The notes under the pieces: model-generated
The model's input: only the letters and a program-made list of their open reading frames with translations
Told to the model about the DNA's origin: nothing
Database searches by the model: none
Assembly: GCA_009760885.1 (NCBI GenBank)
Contig: CM019713.1
Location: forward strand, 30,633,889-30,697,888
From: Achatina immaculata
Lineage: Eukaryota > Mollusca > Gastropoda > Stylommatophora > Achatinidae
Reading direction: 5' to 3'
DNA: 64,000 bases
Shown here: positions 32,433-43,072 of the stretch, piece by piece
How the letters are laid out: the number at the start of each line of letters is the position of its first letter
Position numbering within the stretch: position 1 is the first letter of the stretch
Program-made: the position numbers and the translations under genes

Positions 32433-32652
32433 GTCAGTGAAAGTTGTTTGTTTCGTGATAAGTTGGGGAAGTCAGTGAAAGTTGTTTGTTTCGTGATAAG
32501 TTGGGGAAGTCAGTGAAAGTTGTTTGTTTCGTGATAAGTTGGGGAAGTCAGTGAAAGTTGTTTGTTTCGTGATAAGTTGGGGAAGTCAGTGAAAGTTGTT
32601 TGTTTCGTGATAAGTTGGGGAAGTCAGTGAAAGTTGTTTGTTTCGTGATAAG
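32425..32652 (+). repeat. 38-bp minisatellite carrying repeated 5' splice sites, six copies
   Basis: The unit begins GGGGAAGTCAGTGAAAGTTG and continues TTTGTTTCGTGATAAGTT. The donor-like GTCAGT starts at 32433, 32471, 32509, 32547, 32585 and 32623, an exact 38-bp period with nearly identical copies. The array overlaps the 3' end of exon 6. Confidence 0.95.
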
Positions 32653-33525
32653 CTGACACTGTTTCTGTCCTGACTGTTTACACTGTTCTTGTTTTTGTTT
32701 GCTGTTGTTGTTTTTTTTTCTTGTTGTTTATGATGTTTCTGTTTTATTTGTTGTTGTTGTTGTTTGTAGTATAGTTCTAGTTGCTTTTGTTTTTATTGTT
32801 CTAGCTGCTATTGTTCTGACTCTCTTGGACCGAGAGGTTTCCTCTTTTATATAATGATGATGATGATGACCACGACAACGACGACGACGACGACGATGAT
32901 GATAATGAATGATGATGATGATGATGATATCATGCTGTAAATGCTTTTCTCATGCTTTGATATCAAAATACTGAGGTCGCAACATGAGAATAATAGAACT
33001 ATATTGTCCCCAGAGTAACAAAATAATGTCTTCTTGTTTCACAAATCTCCCTGAAACTTCAAACTTTAATGACCTTAATGACCTTAATGATGGCAAAGCC
33101 ACGGTAACCACTTCGTACAGGGAATGGATTAGAGCGCCTCGCTTGAAATTCTAAAGTGAAAGCAGGAAAAAAAAAGGAACCATGGTTTGTTCCTCTGTTA
33201 TCATGGTCTTGATCTGTTCGATATCTCGAAGGATCACATGAGCCCGTTTATCTTGAAGGTGGGGTAGGGTCATGCCGAAGTCTGGTTCACAGTATGGTAA
33301 CTATAGCATCCTCTAGTACAGAGGTTCTCAAAATTTCTCCGTGACAACCCTCTCTCCCTCGGTAATGCTATATCCATACAAAGAACTTTTCTCCCTTTGG
33401 TTCTGCTGTTCACTGTTGTAGCATAGTAATACGTGGCCCAGATAAAGTAGCTTGACACAATGTGGTCCTTACACTACATGGCGACAGCTCACACACACAG
33501 CAACAAACTGTCATTTGTAGTGTCT
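32653..33525. other. Intron 6, no gene; GTT and GAT microsatellites
   Basis: GTT-rich sequence around 32680-32770 and GAT/ACG runs at 32854-32930. A block at 33320-33340 (CAGAGGTTCTCAAAATTTCT) resembles the terminal sequence of hAT-type transposons, but I could not find a partner end. Confidence 0.4.
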
Positions 33526-33529
33526 CGTA

Positions 33530-33571
<42 letters not shown>

Positions 33572-34195
33572 CTCCCGCCTGTTATCTCTCACTTCGTCTT
33601 CGCTATTGCCTTGTCTCTCTCGTCTTTTGCCTCATGATTTACCTTTCTTATCTTGTCTCTCTTTCTTATCTTGTCTCTCTTTGTTTTGTATCTCTTGTCT
33701 TATCTCTCTTGTCTTATCTTTCTTGCCTCGTCTCTCCTGTCTTTATCTTTCTTGCCTCGTCTCTCTAGTCTTGTTTTTCTTGTCTTGTCTCTATTGTCTT
33801 ATCTCTCTTGTCATATCTCCCTTGTCTCGTCTCTCTAATCTTGAATCTCTTGTCATATCTCCATTGTCTCGTCTCTCTAATCTTGTATCTCTTATCATAC
33901 CTCAGTTGCCTCGTCTCTCTGGTCTTGTTTTCCGTGCATTGTCTCTCTTGTCTCTTCTCCAGTGTCTCGTCTCTCTGATCTTTTTATCTCTTATCATATC
34001 TCTATTGTCTCGTCTCTCTTATCTCCCCTCCCCTGCCACGTCTCTTTGGTCTTGTCTCTCTCATCTTGCCTCTCTTGTATCGTATCTCTTGCCTTTTGTC
34101 TCTCTTTTATTGCCTCTCTTGCCATTGTCTCTCTTGTTTCGTGTTTCTTGTCGTATCTCTTGGCTTGTCTATCTGTCTTCTCTCCTTCCCGACAT
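33530..34195. repeat. Degenerate CTT/CTCT-rich pyrimidine array
   Basis: After a (CT)n run at 33534-33567, units like CTTGTCTCGTCTCTCT repeat irregularly for over 600 bases with CTTATC and CATATC variants. Open frames on the + strand (Leu/Ser/Cys rich) are artefacts. It lies in intron 6. Confidence 0.9.
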
Positions 34196-35770
34196 ATCCT
34201 ACACGGTGTCCAGAGGAAGGAGACTTCTTGACAAGTCTTGGTTACTCCTTTCGTGCAAGAGAACACCCAGCGCCTCACTCGTTCCATCACTCTACTCCAC
34301 TGATTACATCTCGCTCCTTCTCTTATTGAACTTCCTAGAACTGCCGGCAGAATGTTCTCTGGAGCCGATGTTCTGAAGGTATGCAGCACAGCACTGTGTC
34401 CAATGGGGTGTAGGTTATAACGGCTGACATTTTCCCTCTCTGAGTAAGACGCAACGTTCCTTTAACAGACTCCACAGCGACAAGGACAGTAGCGATCCCT
34501 CCACTCTTTATCTGGGGTATTTTTACCGGGGGGAGAGGGAGGGGGTACCAGAGGAGAGGAGAGACAAAAAGTTTTGGCTAGCTGTGTTTCGCCAACCGTG
34601 ACACCAGCGTGTCAGGTATGGGTTTTCAAGGCCAGAGAAAGACAGCGTCTCCAGCCTCATTAACTGCCTCATTAATATAAAAAACGCAAAGCCGCAAACA
34701 TGATCATACTGCATGTATAAAAACACAAAAGATACAGACATTATCACACTGCATGTATAAAAACACGAAAGCTGCAAACATTATCACACTGACCCATTTA
34801 TTACAGGAAAGGCTAGGGAGGGGCATTGGTGCGCGTGATCATGAAAGAAAATCCACCGCCTCATTTGCCTAACACCTATTCACACCCCCTCCCTCCCCAC
34901 CCACGCCTTCTTTCGCAATACACAGTTCTCCACACAACGACACATAATTAGGAAAATCCACCAGTGAAACAAATGTTTCAAGCTGAGAAAAATGTCAAAA
35001 CAAGTCATGGAACTGATAACGCAATGCAAGGAAAACTAGAGCGAAACTTGTCAAACTTCCAAATACATTATTTTTAAAACAACAAGAAAACAAACAAAAC
35101 AGTGACTTGCGGGTGTTCTGTTTTTAATCTCTAAATGTTTTCATTGACCCGTTTTGCGTGAATCCCAACAAGGGAGACCTGCGGTTCTGATAATAGTAAT
35201 TTCAAATGTCAGAACTTGCAGGTTTTCCTCTTCCATTTCAGGAACAGTAACTCTGTGGCGAAATGATAATTTCTTGAGCGTTTAGCATTGATCGACAAAT
35301 AGAACTTAATAGCAGCTGAGTGCAGGATAGAAATTAACATCTTAAAAAAAAAACCAAAACAAAACACATGTTGAATACTGTTTCCGACACGACATTACGG
35401 GGGGGGGGGGGGGGGGGGGAGAGAAGAAGAGAGATATTTCTGGAGAATGCTTGTTTTAGTTGTGCAAGCGGTGTCCAGTTTGAATTCTACCATCTGTTTT
35501 AAGTTATCAAAGTTGTCATGGCAACTTGGGTTACTCGAGACTGTTCACTGTGAGGATGTGCATTCGCCCGTAACCCGCCAAAGGAAGACGAGGAAAACAA
35601 GTGAAAGTATTCATTTTATGCCTAATAACTTCGTGACCTTTGCGACACAAGAAAATGGTTCATTCACAACCTTTCATATATTATGTAGTTATATAAAGAC
35701 TTGTGTCATATTGCTATTTCCGTGAATGCTAATAAATAGTAATAAATTCTCTACACAGAACGCTGCGTCT
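34196..35770. other. Intron 6, no gene recognised
   Basis: A short tandem (about 45 bp, two to three copies) lies at 34670-34790. A run of about 20 G lies at 35400-35419. Nothing codes in a phase compatible with the host gene. Confidence 0.4.
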
Positions 35771-35774
35771 TACC

Positions 35775-36382
35775 TTTAGAAGCTGTTTAAATCTAATCAA
35801 AACTGTAGCCAACGTTTAGACAATATTCTTCTTCCAAAATCAAGACGTCATTTTTTAAAGAAAAGCCTTGCTTACTCTTCTGCTCATCTTTCGAATACCC
35901 TCCCATCCTATATAAAAATATAATCTATGCTCCTTCCTACAACTACAACTCTTCCAGTATCTATTTCATGTTGACTATATGCCTCCATCATTCATACAAT
36001 TTATACTTTTTTATTTTAGACTGTTTTTTGACTGTTTTTTTTTAGGCGCACTGAATTTAATTGATTTTTTTCTATGAATTGCAGTTTGGTAGATATTCAT
36101 TAGCATGAGACTGTGAGAATAAGTTTAACATTTTTTAAATTTACGTATATAAGTTACTTTCTGTATTGAGCGCGTGCGTATGAGTGAAATGTAAATATTT
36201 TTCTAATTTTTCCAGCTTTTTAAAAATGTCACTGCTTATTATGTTTGTTACATTGTAGCATATTTGTAGTATCTATGTACAGAATAGAGAGAAAACTGTG
36301 TGACAAAGGACAGAATGTCAGATGGGCCTGCGTGTCCATTTCTTCACTCTTAGGAAAAAAAAGTTCAATCAATCAATCAATT
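35775..36382 (+). mobile_element. 3' end of a CR1/jockey-like LINE (family C), (AATC)n tail
   Basis: The + strand gives SQRLDNILLPKSRRHFLKKS, LAYSSAHLSNTLPSYI and a stop, matching the C-terminus at 56375-56710. A 3' untranslated region follows, containing GACAGAATGTCAGATGGGCC and an (AATC)n tail at 36363-36382. That block (GACAGAATGTCAGACGGGCC in others) is the shared 3' end of the family. It is 5'-truncated and decayed. Confidence 0.85.
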
Positions 36383-36517
36383 AGACTATCACTCATTTTA
36401 TAAATATTGCAATAGAAATATGAGGGTAACTGGGTAACGACATTGATCATAGTTTCATCGAAGTGAAGAATTTTAGAAGGCGCATGTTTTCCTAACATGA
36501 TGATATTTGTTCAGCAG

Positions 36518-36649
36518 AACTGATGGGGCGGATAACTACGACGATGACAAGGCCGTCGGCTTCCTGTCAGGTCCAGGCACCAGATACCTGTCCTGGGGTG
36601 CTCGTCTTTTGGCGGGGAAGGAGAACCCTTCTGAAGCAGAAGACAACAG
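36518..36649 (+). CDS. Host gene coding exon 7, tandem NAGNAG acceptor
   Basis: The acceptor reads TTTGTTCAGCAG, so splicing at either AG is possible. Starting at 36518 gives K-T..., while starting at 36515 adds one residue (N-R-T...). The donor is AG|GTAATC. Phase is 2 in and out either way. It encodes TDGADNYDDDKAVGFLSGPG, TRYLSWGARLLAGKENPSEA and EDN. The start is acidic and the middle hydrophobic with aromatic residues. Domain unknown. Confidence 0.8.
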
Positions 36650-37743
36650 GTAATCTTTTCTCTTCTTTGTTCTACATTTTGTATTTCTACGCATGCATTG
36701 TTTCTCTTATTCCTCTTATTGACACAATGATTTATGCTTGATTGTCTGTCTTAGTTTAATGAAAGGTTTACCTGGTTCACACACGAACATCCACGCACAC
36801 ACACACACATCTACACAAGAAATACACGTATTAACAATCAATGTTCCCTCTAAGCTGCGCTAACGTGCATTGGAACACATTTTTAGCCCTAAGTGCACAC
36901 ATTTTTCCACTCAGGACCGAGCATGCGCTATAAAGACGAAATCTGTTATAGATTCGCACACAGCTTCAATGTTGTGTACTAGCGCGGAGTGGAATTTTTA
37001 ATCACTCCGTTCCAAACCTTAGAGGTCTTATTGTTAGCATAGAAGCTTTAGAGGAGAAAGGTTGGGACTGAGTTGTGGTTTGGCCGTGTTGACAGCGGGA
37101 ATAAAAACCAAAAACAACAACAACAACAACAAAAAAGGGTATAGGAATGGCCGAATCAATATCAACACGGTGCTGATAGTAGGTCCTCGTTGTTTGTGAT
37201 CGACAGGAATCTCACGAGGGCTGAGTACTCAGACAATGACGATAACCTGCTGCTAAAAGCATGAACTGTCGATTGTGAGACTTCTCACATCCTGACAAGA
37301 TTTGCTAGGAACATTCATTTTTCTGGCTGACTTGTTTCTTCAGAACATCGAAATTTTCCAGACAAAGGGCTTCGTTATAATAATCACCCCCATGTCCCCG
37401 AGGTCATTATCTCAAAATGATCGTGCCGTACTGGTCTGATGCTTCAGGCTAACTGACAGTGTGTAGAAAATTTAGTTAGGAGTTGTCGTTCCTGATCTTC
37501 AGCCTTCTGCACTTCCTCCTAACAGTCATTTAAACCTGCCCGATGAACTCGTGAAGGAGAACGTAGAAGAGGATGATCAATAAAAAGGAAGAATCCCCCC
37601 CCCCGTATGATATCACAATCCTGTGATTTACAGAGTTTTGGAGATGGGGGTTTTGTTTTGTTTTGTTTTGTTTTGTTTTAACCCATGACGTGACAAGTGT
37701 AAAATCTGAACTATTTTTGTTTTTCAAAAATTTTCTGTCTTAG
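36650..37743. other. Intron 7, no gene
   Basis: A block at 36838-36990 beginning TGTTCCCTCTAAGCTGCGC recurs in part at 42363-42400 and looks like a dispersed repeat. A TTTTG run lies at 37646-37678. No exon candidate fits. Confidence 0.4.
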
Positions 37744-37817
37744 CGCAGACAACTCTGACTGCATCAGTCACCACAGTATTGAGACAGACTTGGGAGCAGA
37801 AAGAGATAAACTGAGGG
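37744..37817 (+). CDS. Host gene coding exon 8
   Basis: The acceptor is TTTTCTGTCTTAG and the donor is GG|GTAAGA. The 74-nt exon enters in phase 2 (AG|C, Ser) and leaves in phase 1 (G|AA, Glu with exon 9). It encodes S-ADNSDCISHHSIETDLGAER then DKLR. It is polar and acidic. It changes the phase class, so it must be joined to exon 9. Confidence 0.7.
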
Positions 37818-37860
37818 GTAAGACTATAATCTTCTCTCTCTTTTATATATATATATATAT

Positions 37861-38035
37861 CATTCATTCATTCATTTGCATGTCCCCTGCGGAACTTTGC
37901 CTCCCAAACAGCACTCCTGTAGACTTCTCGGTTGTAAGCAAGATGGCCTGCTGCTGCTGCATCCGTTTGCAGATCGTCAACGATGTCTTGCAGCCATCTT
38001 CGTTTTGGTCTTCCGGTTCATATCTCCGTTTCTTA
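37861..38035 (-). mobile_element. 3' end of an RTE-like LINE with (CATT)n tail, inverted copy
   Basis: The segment is the reverse complement match of 14112-14297: the tail (CATT)n lies at 37861-37876, then the C-terminal coding region (CKTSLTICKRMQQQQAIL in one frame). It starts 43 bases into intron 8, next to a TA run at 37846-37860. Confidence 0.85.
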
Positions 38036-38424
38036 CATATGTATGTATATGGGTCATCTTCAGTTTTCTTCACACTCGTCTTTCTTATCGTCTCCACTTG
38101 GTGCTCCCGGCATAACGATAGCAATAGTAAGCTAAATGTGAAGAAATGGTAACAATGATAACATTAATAATAGTAGTAAATGCAACGGTAATATTTGTAA
38201 AAACAGCCGTGATGACTCTTTCTCTTTAATGTCAGTCAGTTTAGAAGCAGGTAACTGCTGGGTGCTGACAGGAAAAGCCCAGCATCGTTCTGTCCAGCGG
38301 TTCCTCTCACCTGACTGGTTCTACCAATGCTAGATCCGCACCATCAGCCACACCAACGACATGAACTGTTTGTCTTGCAGAGTTCAGTTCCTTTGGTCTT
38401 GCGTCTTCTGTCTTCTGCTTACAT

Positions 38425-38620
38425 CCGTAAACAAAGACTGTGACGTGTTAAAAAAACGGCTCTCTTTACATCCGTAAACAAAGACTGTGACATGTAAAAA
38501 ACGGCTCTCTTTATATCCGTAAACAAAGACTGTGACATGTAAAAACGGCTCTCTTTACATCCGTAAACCAAGACTGTGACATGTAAAAACGGCTCTGTAA
38601 AAAAAAACTGTGTCATGGAA
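38425..38620 (-). repeat. About 49-bp tandem repeat, four copies
   Basis: The unit contains CATCCGTAAACAAAGACTGT and GACATGTAAAAACGGCTCTC. Copies differ mainly in the length of an A run. Confidence 0.9.
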
Positions 38621-38689
38621 AAAAGAAGCCTTTGCTTATATTCTTAAGGCAAGACTGAGACACATAAAAGTCACTCTTACATCTGTATG

Positions 38690-39105
38690 CAAAGGTTTCT
38701 GACGCATCAAATACAGCTCTGCTTACATATGTATGCCAATATTTGTGGCGCATCAAATACAGCTCTGCTTACATATGTATGCCAATATTTGTGGCGCATC
38801 AAATACAGCTCTGCTTACATATGTATGCCAATATTTGTGGCGCATCAAATACAGCTCTGCTTACATATGTATGCCAATATTTGTGGCGCATCAAATACAG
38901 CTCTGCTTACATATGTATGCCAATATTTGTGGCGCATCAAATACAGCTCTGCTTACATATGTATGCCAATATTTGTGGCGCATCAAATACAGCTCTGCTT
39001 ACATATGTATGCCAATATTTGTGGCGCATCAAATACAGCTCTGCTTACATATGTATGCCAATATTTGTGGCGCATCAAATACAGCTCTGCTTACATCCGG
39101 TTAGG
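38690..39105 (+). repeat. 46-bp minisatellite, eight near-identical copies
   Basis: The unit reads ACATATGTATGCCAATATTT then GTGGCGCATCAAATACAGCT then CTGCTT, starting at 38725, 38771 and so on. Copies are virtually identical. Since 46 leaves a remainder of one on division by three and the unit has no stop in any + frame, all three + frames are open and give the same repeating peptide. That explains three overlapping open frames of 123 to 204 codons; none is a gene. Confidence 0.97.
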
Positions 39106-39362
39106 AGCTCTGTTTACTAATCTGGTGGTACCGGGTTCAGTCCCAGCAGTGGGATTTTTTTTCTGGTACACACCAAAAAAGTTCCCGTGGTCCACTCAGC
39201 CTCCAAATATAGGTACCAGAGAAATCTGGGAAGGTAAAGCGGCCAGGCGTGATACTGACCACATCAGACTTTCATGTGCCGAAGGTCATGGAAAGTACTG
39301 ATCTCACAACGAATTCCCCAATATGCCTTAATGACATGGAAACAGAAATTTTACTTTTACCT
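39106..39362 (+). mobile_element. tRNA-derived SINE, type 2
   Basis: The head has GGGTTCAGTCCCAGCAG (box B variant, about 39131). The body matches the inverted copy at 51058-51298: TTTTTTTTCTGGTAC, AAAGTTCCCGTGG, GTGCCGAAGGTC and AATATGCCTTAATGACATGG. It overlaps the end of the 46-bp array at its 5' side. Confidence 0.8.
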
Positions 39363-39584
39363 TTATAAGTGCGAACTGAAGAACCATCATCAACATACCG
39401 ATTGTTACAGGCAGTTCACGCAACATCTGGTTTTTAACTCAAACACAGGTCATGGGAATAAGATGTTAAATAGATGACACATTATGCACATATGATGTAA
39501 GTAAAAATGTTTAATGAAAAAAAATGTACTCATGTCATGGAGGAACTTCATGATATGATGTTAGTGTACATATTCTTCTTGTCC

Positions 39585-40300
39585 TGGCAAAACACTGGAA
39601 GGTGACTTATTCAGCGTCACGCCTGATAGCACACTAGAGGGTGATGTATTCAGCGTCACGCTTGACAGCGCACTAGAGGGTGATGTATTCAGCGTCACGC
39701 CTGACAGCGCACTAGAGGGTGATGTATTCAGCATCACGCCTGACAGCACACTAGAGGGTGATGTATTCAGCGTCACGCCTGACAGTACAGTAGAGGGTGA
39801 TGTATTCAGCATCACGCCTGACAGCACACTAGAGGGTGATGTATTCAGCGTCACGCCTGACAGTACAGTAGAGGGTGATGTATTCAGCATCACGCCTGAC
39901 AGCACACTAGAGGGTGATGTATTCAGCGTCACGCCTGACAGCACACTATAGGGTGATGTATTCAGCATCACACCAGACAACACAAAGGAAGGTGATATCT
40001 TCAGCATCTCACCAGACACTACACTAGAAGTTGATATCTTCAGCAAGCATCACACCAGACAATGCGCTAGAGGGTGATATCTTCAGTATCACACCAGACA
40101 ATACACTGGAAGGTGATATCTTCAGCAAGAATCTCACCAGACAATACACTAGAAGTTGATATCTTCAGCATCTCACCAGACAATACACTAGAAGTTGATA
40201 TCTTCAGCATCTCACCAGACAATGCACTAGAAGTTGATATCTTCAGCATCTCACCAGACAATACACTAGAAGGTGATATCTTCAGCATCACGCTTGGCCG
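39585..40300 (-). repeat. 39-bp minisatellite, about 18 copies
   Basis: The unit resembles GGTGATGTATTCAGCATCAC then GCCTGACAGCACACTAGAG. The left part (39590-39960) is GTATTCAGC type, the right part (39985-40290) is ATCTTCAGC type with AAGTTGATATC. Because 39 is divisible by three, - frames of 161 and 92 codons remain open (repeating SPSSVLSGVTLNT or SSVLSGEMLKI). I treat these as repeat artefacts. The array lies in intron 8, about 300 bp upstream of exon 9. Confidence 0.95.
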
Positions 40301-40598
40301 GTTTTCGTTCCCAAGCGCAAGAAAGAGCGCAGACAGTATCTCCAAAGAGATCCCTAAACGCTGACAGCCTCGGTGACACTTGCCCTAGTCTGCAATTTCT
40401 ATCTACGAACTTCATGCGCAACGCTGTGACAAAATACTTTCCTTCTCTGAGTAAGATGGCATAATCATCCATAGATCTAAAAAAGAATATGAAACAGTAT
40501 TTTTTATGATAATTGTGACTGATTGCCTAGAGTGAACTTTATTTTTGGTAGCTTTTCTTTTTGGTAGCTTTGTTTTCACCATTTTAAAACAATTTCAG

Positions 40599-40833
40599 AA
40601 GAGGACGATGCCCCAGAATTAGCCAAAAGACTGGAATCGGACCTGGCAGGAACCATAGTAGCCCTATGGCAGCATCGTCTCACCCAGTCCTCATCCCAAG
40701 AGGGCGATATCGATATAGAATACGGCTCTGAGGTCAATAGCACTGGTCCACCTACTCCGAGAGGCGATGACCCTTCTGTTATAGTGCCTTCTGTGAAGCT
40801 GACAGACGTCATGACTGATGGTAATGGAAATAG
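40599..40833 (+). CDS. Host gene coding exon 9
   Basis: The acceptor is ACAATTTCAG and the donor is AG|GTAAAC. The 235-nt exon enters in phase 1 and leaves in phase 2. It encodes E-EDDAPELAKRLESDLAGTIV, ALWQHRLTQSSSQEGDIDIE, YGSEVNSTGPPTPRGDDPSV and IVPSVKLTDVMTDGNGN-R. The first part (PELAKRLESDLAGTIVALWQ) looks helical. The rest is Ser/Pro/Asp rich and probably disordered; TGPPTPRG could be a proline-directed phosphorylation site. A decayed second copy lies at 43911-44053. It is the longest coding exon. Confidence 0.85.
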
Positions 40834-40974
40834 GTAAACGTTTTGTAGTTCTCGAGTTTTTCTTTACACGAGTTTGGTGTTAAATAGAAACTTTAGTAAA
40901 GTAAACGTAATTCTTACATGAAAACTGTATCTACCAGGGCTAATATGATGCTGGGTGAAGACCGGTTAGTCCCC

Positions 40975-41362
40975 TTTGTGTGTTCTTTGTTTGATTTTGG
41001 TTGATTAATTTGCTGATTAGCTCTTTGTTTAACTGACTTGTTAGATTGTTTCGCTTGATTTGCCTACTTGGCTGGTTGACTGATTTGATTGGTTATATGG
41101 CAATTTCACTGTTTGATTTGGTTGGTTACTTGCCTGTTTTATCGTTTTTTTTATGGTCTGCTTGCTTGACTGACTGATAGTTCGGTGCTGCTACTTGTCT
41201 GGTTGATTGTTTACTTTGCTGGTTATTTGCCTGGTTGGTTGTTTACTTGTGTTGATTACTTGGCTAGTTAACTTTTAGTTTTGTTCGTTACTTAGCTTAT
41301 TTATTGTTTAGTTTTGCTGGTTTACTTGGCTGGCTGATTGTTTTGTTTTGTTGGTTACTTGA
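40975..41362 (+). repeat. Degenerate GGTT/GATT-rich tandem sequence
   Basis: Units around TTGGTTGGTTACTTGCCTG and GGCTGGTTGATTGTTTA recur irregularly for almost 400 bases. Open reading is accidental. Confidence 0.7.
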
Positions 41363-41365
41363 CCG

Positions 41366-41576
41366 GTTGCCATTTTTTTAAGGCTCGACGATTTGCTTCA
41401 TATAATGGGATATTTAAAGCTTCTGTAATTTCCTCTCTCCATCTCTTACGTGGGCGGCCTCTTCCTCTGTTACCTACAAATCTTAGTGTGAATGATGTCT
41501 GTGATATACTGTCTGGTGGTAACCGTGCAACATGGCCAAACCATTTGACTTGCTGTTTCTGGATATAGTGTAATAC
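41366..41576 (-). pseudogene. C-terminal fragment of an RTE-like LINE
   Basis: On the - strand across a frame or two it reads QVKWFGHVARLPP, then QTSFTLRFVGNRGRGRPRK, then RWREEITEALNIP. GHVAR and GRGRPRKRW are the post-reverse transcriptase motifs common to these LINEs. It is short, 5'-truncated and in intron 9. Confidence 0.8.
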
Positions 41577-43072
41577 TGGTTAGGTAATATTGGTTAAGTG
41601 ATTAATTTGAAGATGATTTCCCTTTAACAACAAACGCGACCACTGTAGAGCCAACGTGGCAGTGCTGTTCATGAGACATCGGTATTGAGTCCCTTGGTTA
41701 TTTTGAACGCGGTAACATTTTTATAAGTCACTGAACAGGTCCATCTGCATGCTATACCACCAAGGAGGACATAACGATCCTCAAAATCAGTTGGTTTTTT
41801 CTTGAAACACGGCAGAATGCTTCAAACCACATGACAGATTTATGTCAGACATAAACAATCTTTTTTTTTTCCTATTTCAAGTGTGAAATATTCTGTAGTT
41901 TGCAGAAGCCAGGAAATAAAATATCTGGTCAGAGAATTCGTATGCTTTCAACGAACCTTCTTACCTACCTCAGACTGGTCATCGGCATCCACTGAAGTCT
42001 CATCGTGGCTTTCTGCAGTGGGACACGTTAGCACTATCTCAGCTTCTGGCCTTATCATATAGATCATCTATAACAGTGGTTCGCAAACATTGTCAATCTC
42101 CCGTTTGTTGTCTCTCATGTACATCTGTGCCGTCCTTGAAACTTTAAAAAAAAAAAAAGTCAGCTGATTCTGACGTCCCCTCCCAATTCCTTATCCTTCA
42201 CCACCCCCTGAATTTCCCAGCACCCCTCGTGGGAGCGGGGGGGGGGGGGGTACACCCATTCTTTGGTAATCACACATGTACATCGCTTATGAACGCTCTT
42301 TTGGTAATGATGCGTTCCTTTTTTTTTTGTTAATGTGTGTTTATATGCACACTTGTAAACAAATGTTCCCTCTAAGATGTGCAGGCAGCGCACCCGCGCA
42401 GGAAATTTTATAAGCTTCGTAAAATTAGCGACGTTCCTATTTTTATTTTTCAATTTTCTTAGGTTACTCTGATCTATACCACTGATGGGAAATGTCATAG
42501 CTTTATTTGAATTCGTTTCAGCTACTTCTTTGGATTTTGGTCATTTTTCTATGAGAACTTTCAACTGTGCTCTGTACTCTGATGTTATGACGCACATTTG
42601 CACATAAAATATTTTATTTTTTATATTATATTTATACACCTGTTGCAAATTGTGCGCATTAACCTCAGAGCCATAGAGGACGTTTTGTTTTAGACGTGTA
42701 TAGACTATACTGAACTATAGCATTTCCTAGTATAGCCACTTTTCAGTACCCGGTATTTAAAATGTTCTGACATTTTTAATTGATTTATAAATCATCCAAC
42801 TGTGAGATTTTTATTTACAGCGACTTCTGGTGGTATTTTCACTCGATCTCTTGCCAAAAGTTAAATCATCTAAGAGATAAGGAAGCTTTCTGTGTATATT
42901 TTCTACCGTTTCTAAAAACTCTTCTGTGTGTCTCAGTTTTGATATTTTCTCAAGTCTGTACATTAAATTTTTGTTGTTGGTTTACTTCTGTGATTTAAAA
43001 AAAATTAATCTGCCTATTTACAACTGTACACTGCAGTTTTATAGACTTAAACTTGTATACTTGTGCATCCAG
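41577..43072. other. Intron 9, no gene
   Basis: A CAGTGGTTCGCAAACATTG block at 42074-42092 resembles a hAT terminus. TGTTCCCTCTAAGATGTGC at 42363 repeats the block at 36838. G and C runs occur at 42180-42250. No exon fits the phase between exons 9 and 10, which already join directly. Confidence 0.4.

Noticed and set aside
34000..34389. - strand frame of 131 codons overlapping the CT-rich array
   Set aside because: Half of it is array translation (ERQ/ARD-rich). The N-terminal half has no domain that I can name and no second copy in the window.
38687..39301. Frame of 204 codons on the + strand
   Set aside because: It reads through the 46-bp array and into a SINE. All three + frames are open in the array, so openness carries no weight.
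39561..40345. - strand frames of 161 and 92 codons with 13-residue repeats (SPSSVLSGVTLNT)
   Set aside because: The 39-bp unit is divisible by three, which keeps a frame open by chance. It lies within intron 8 and lacks flanking coding sequence or splice signals.
40936..40966. A possible small extra exon after exon 9 (ACCAG followed by GGCTAATATGATGCTG and GGTGAAG)
   Set aside because: It would leave phase 1, after which exon 10 would read a TAG at once. Exon 9 already joins exon 10 in frame.
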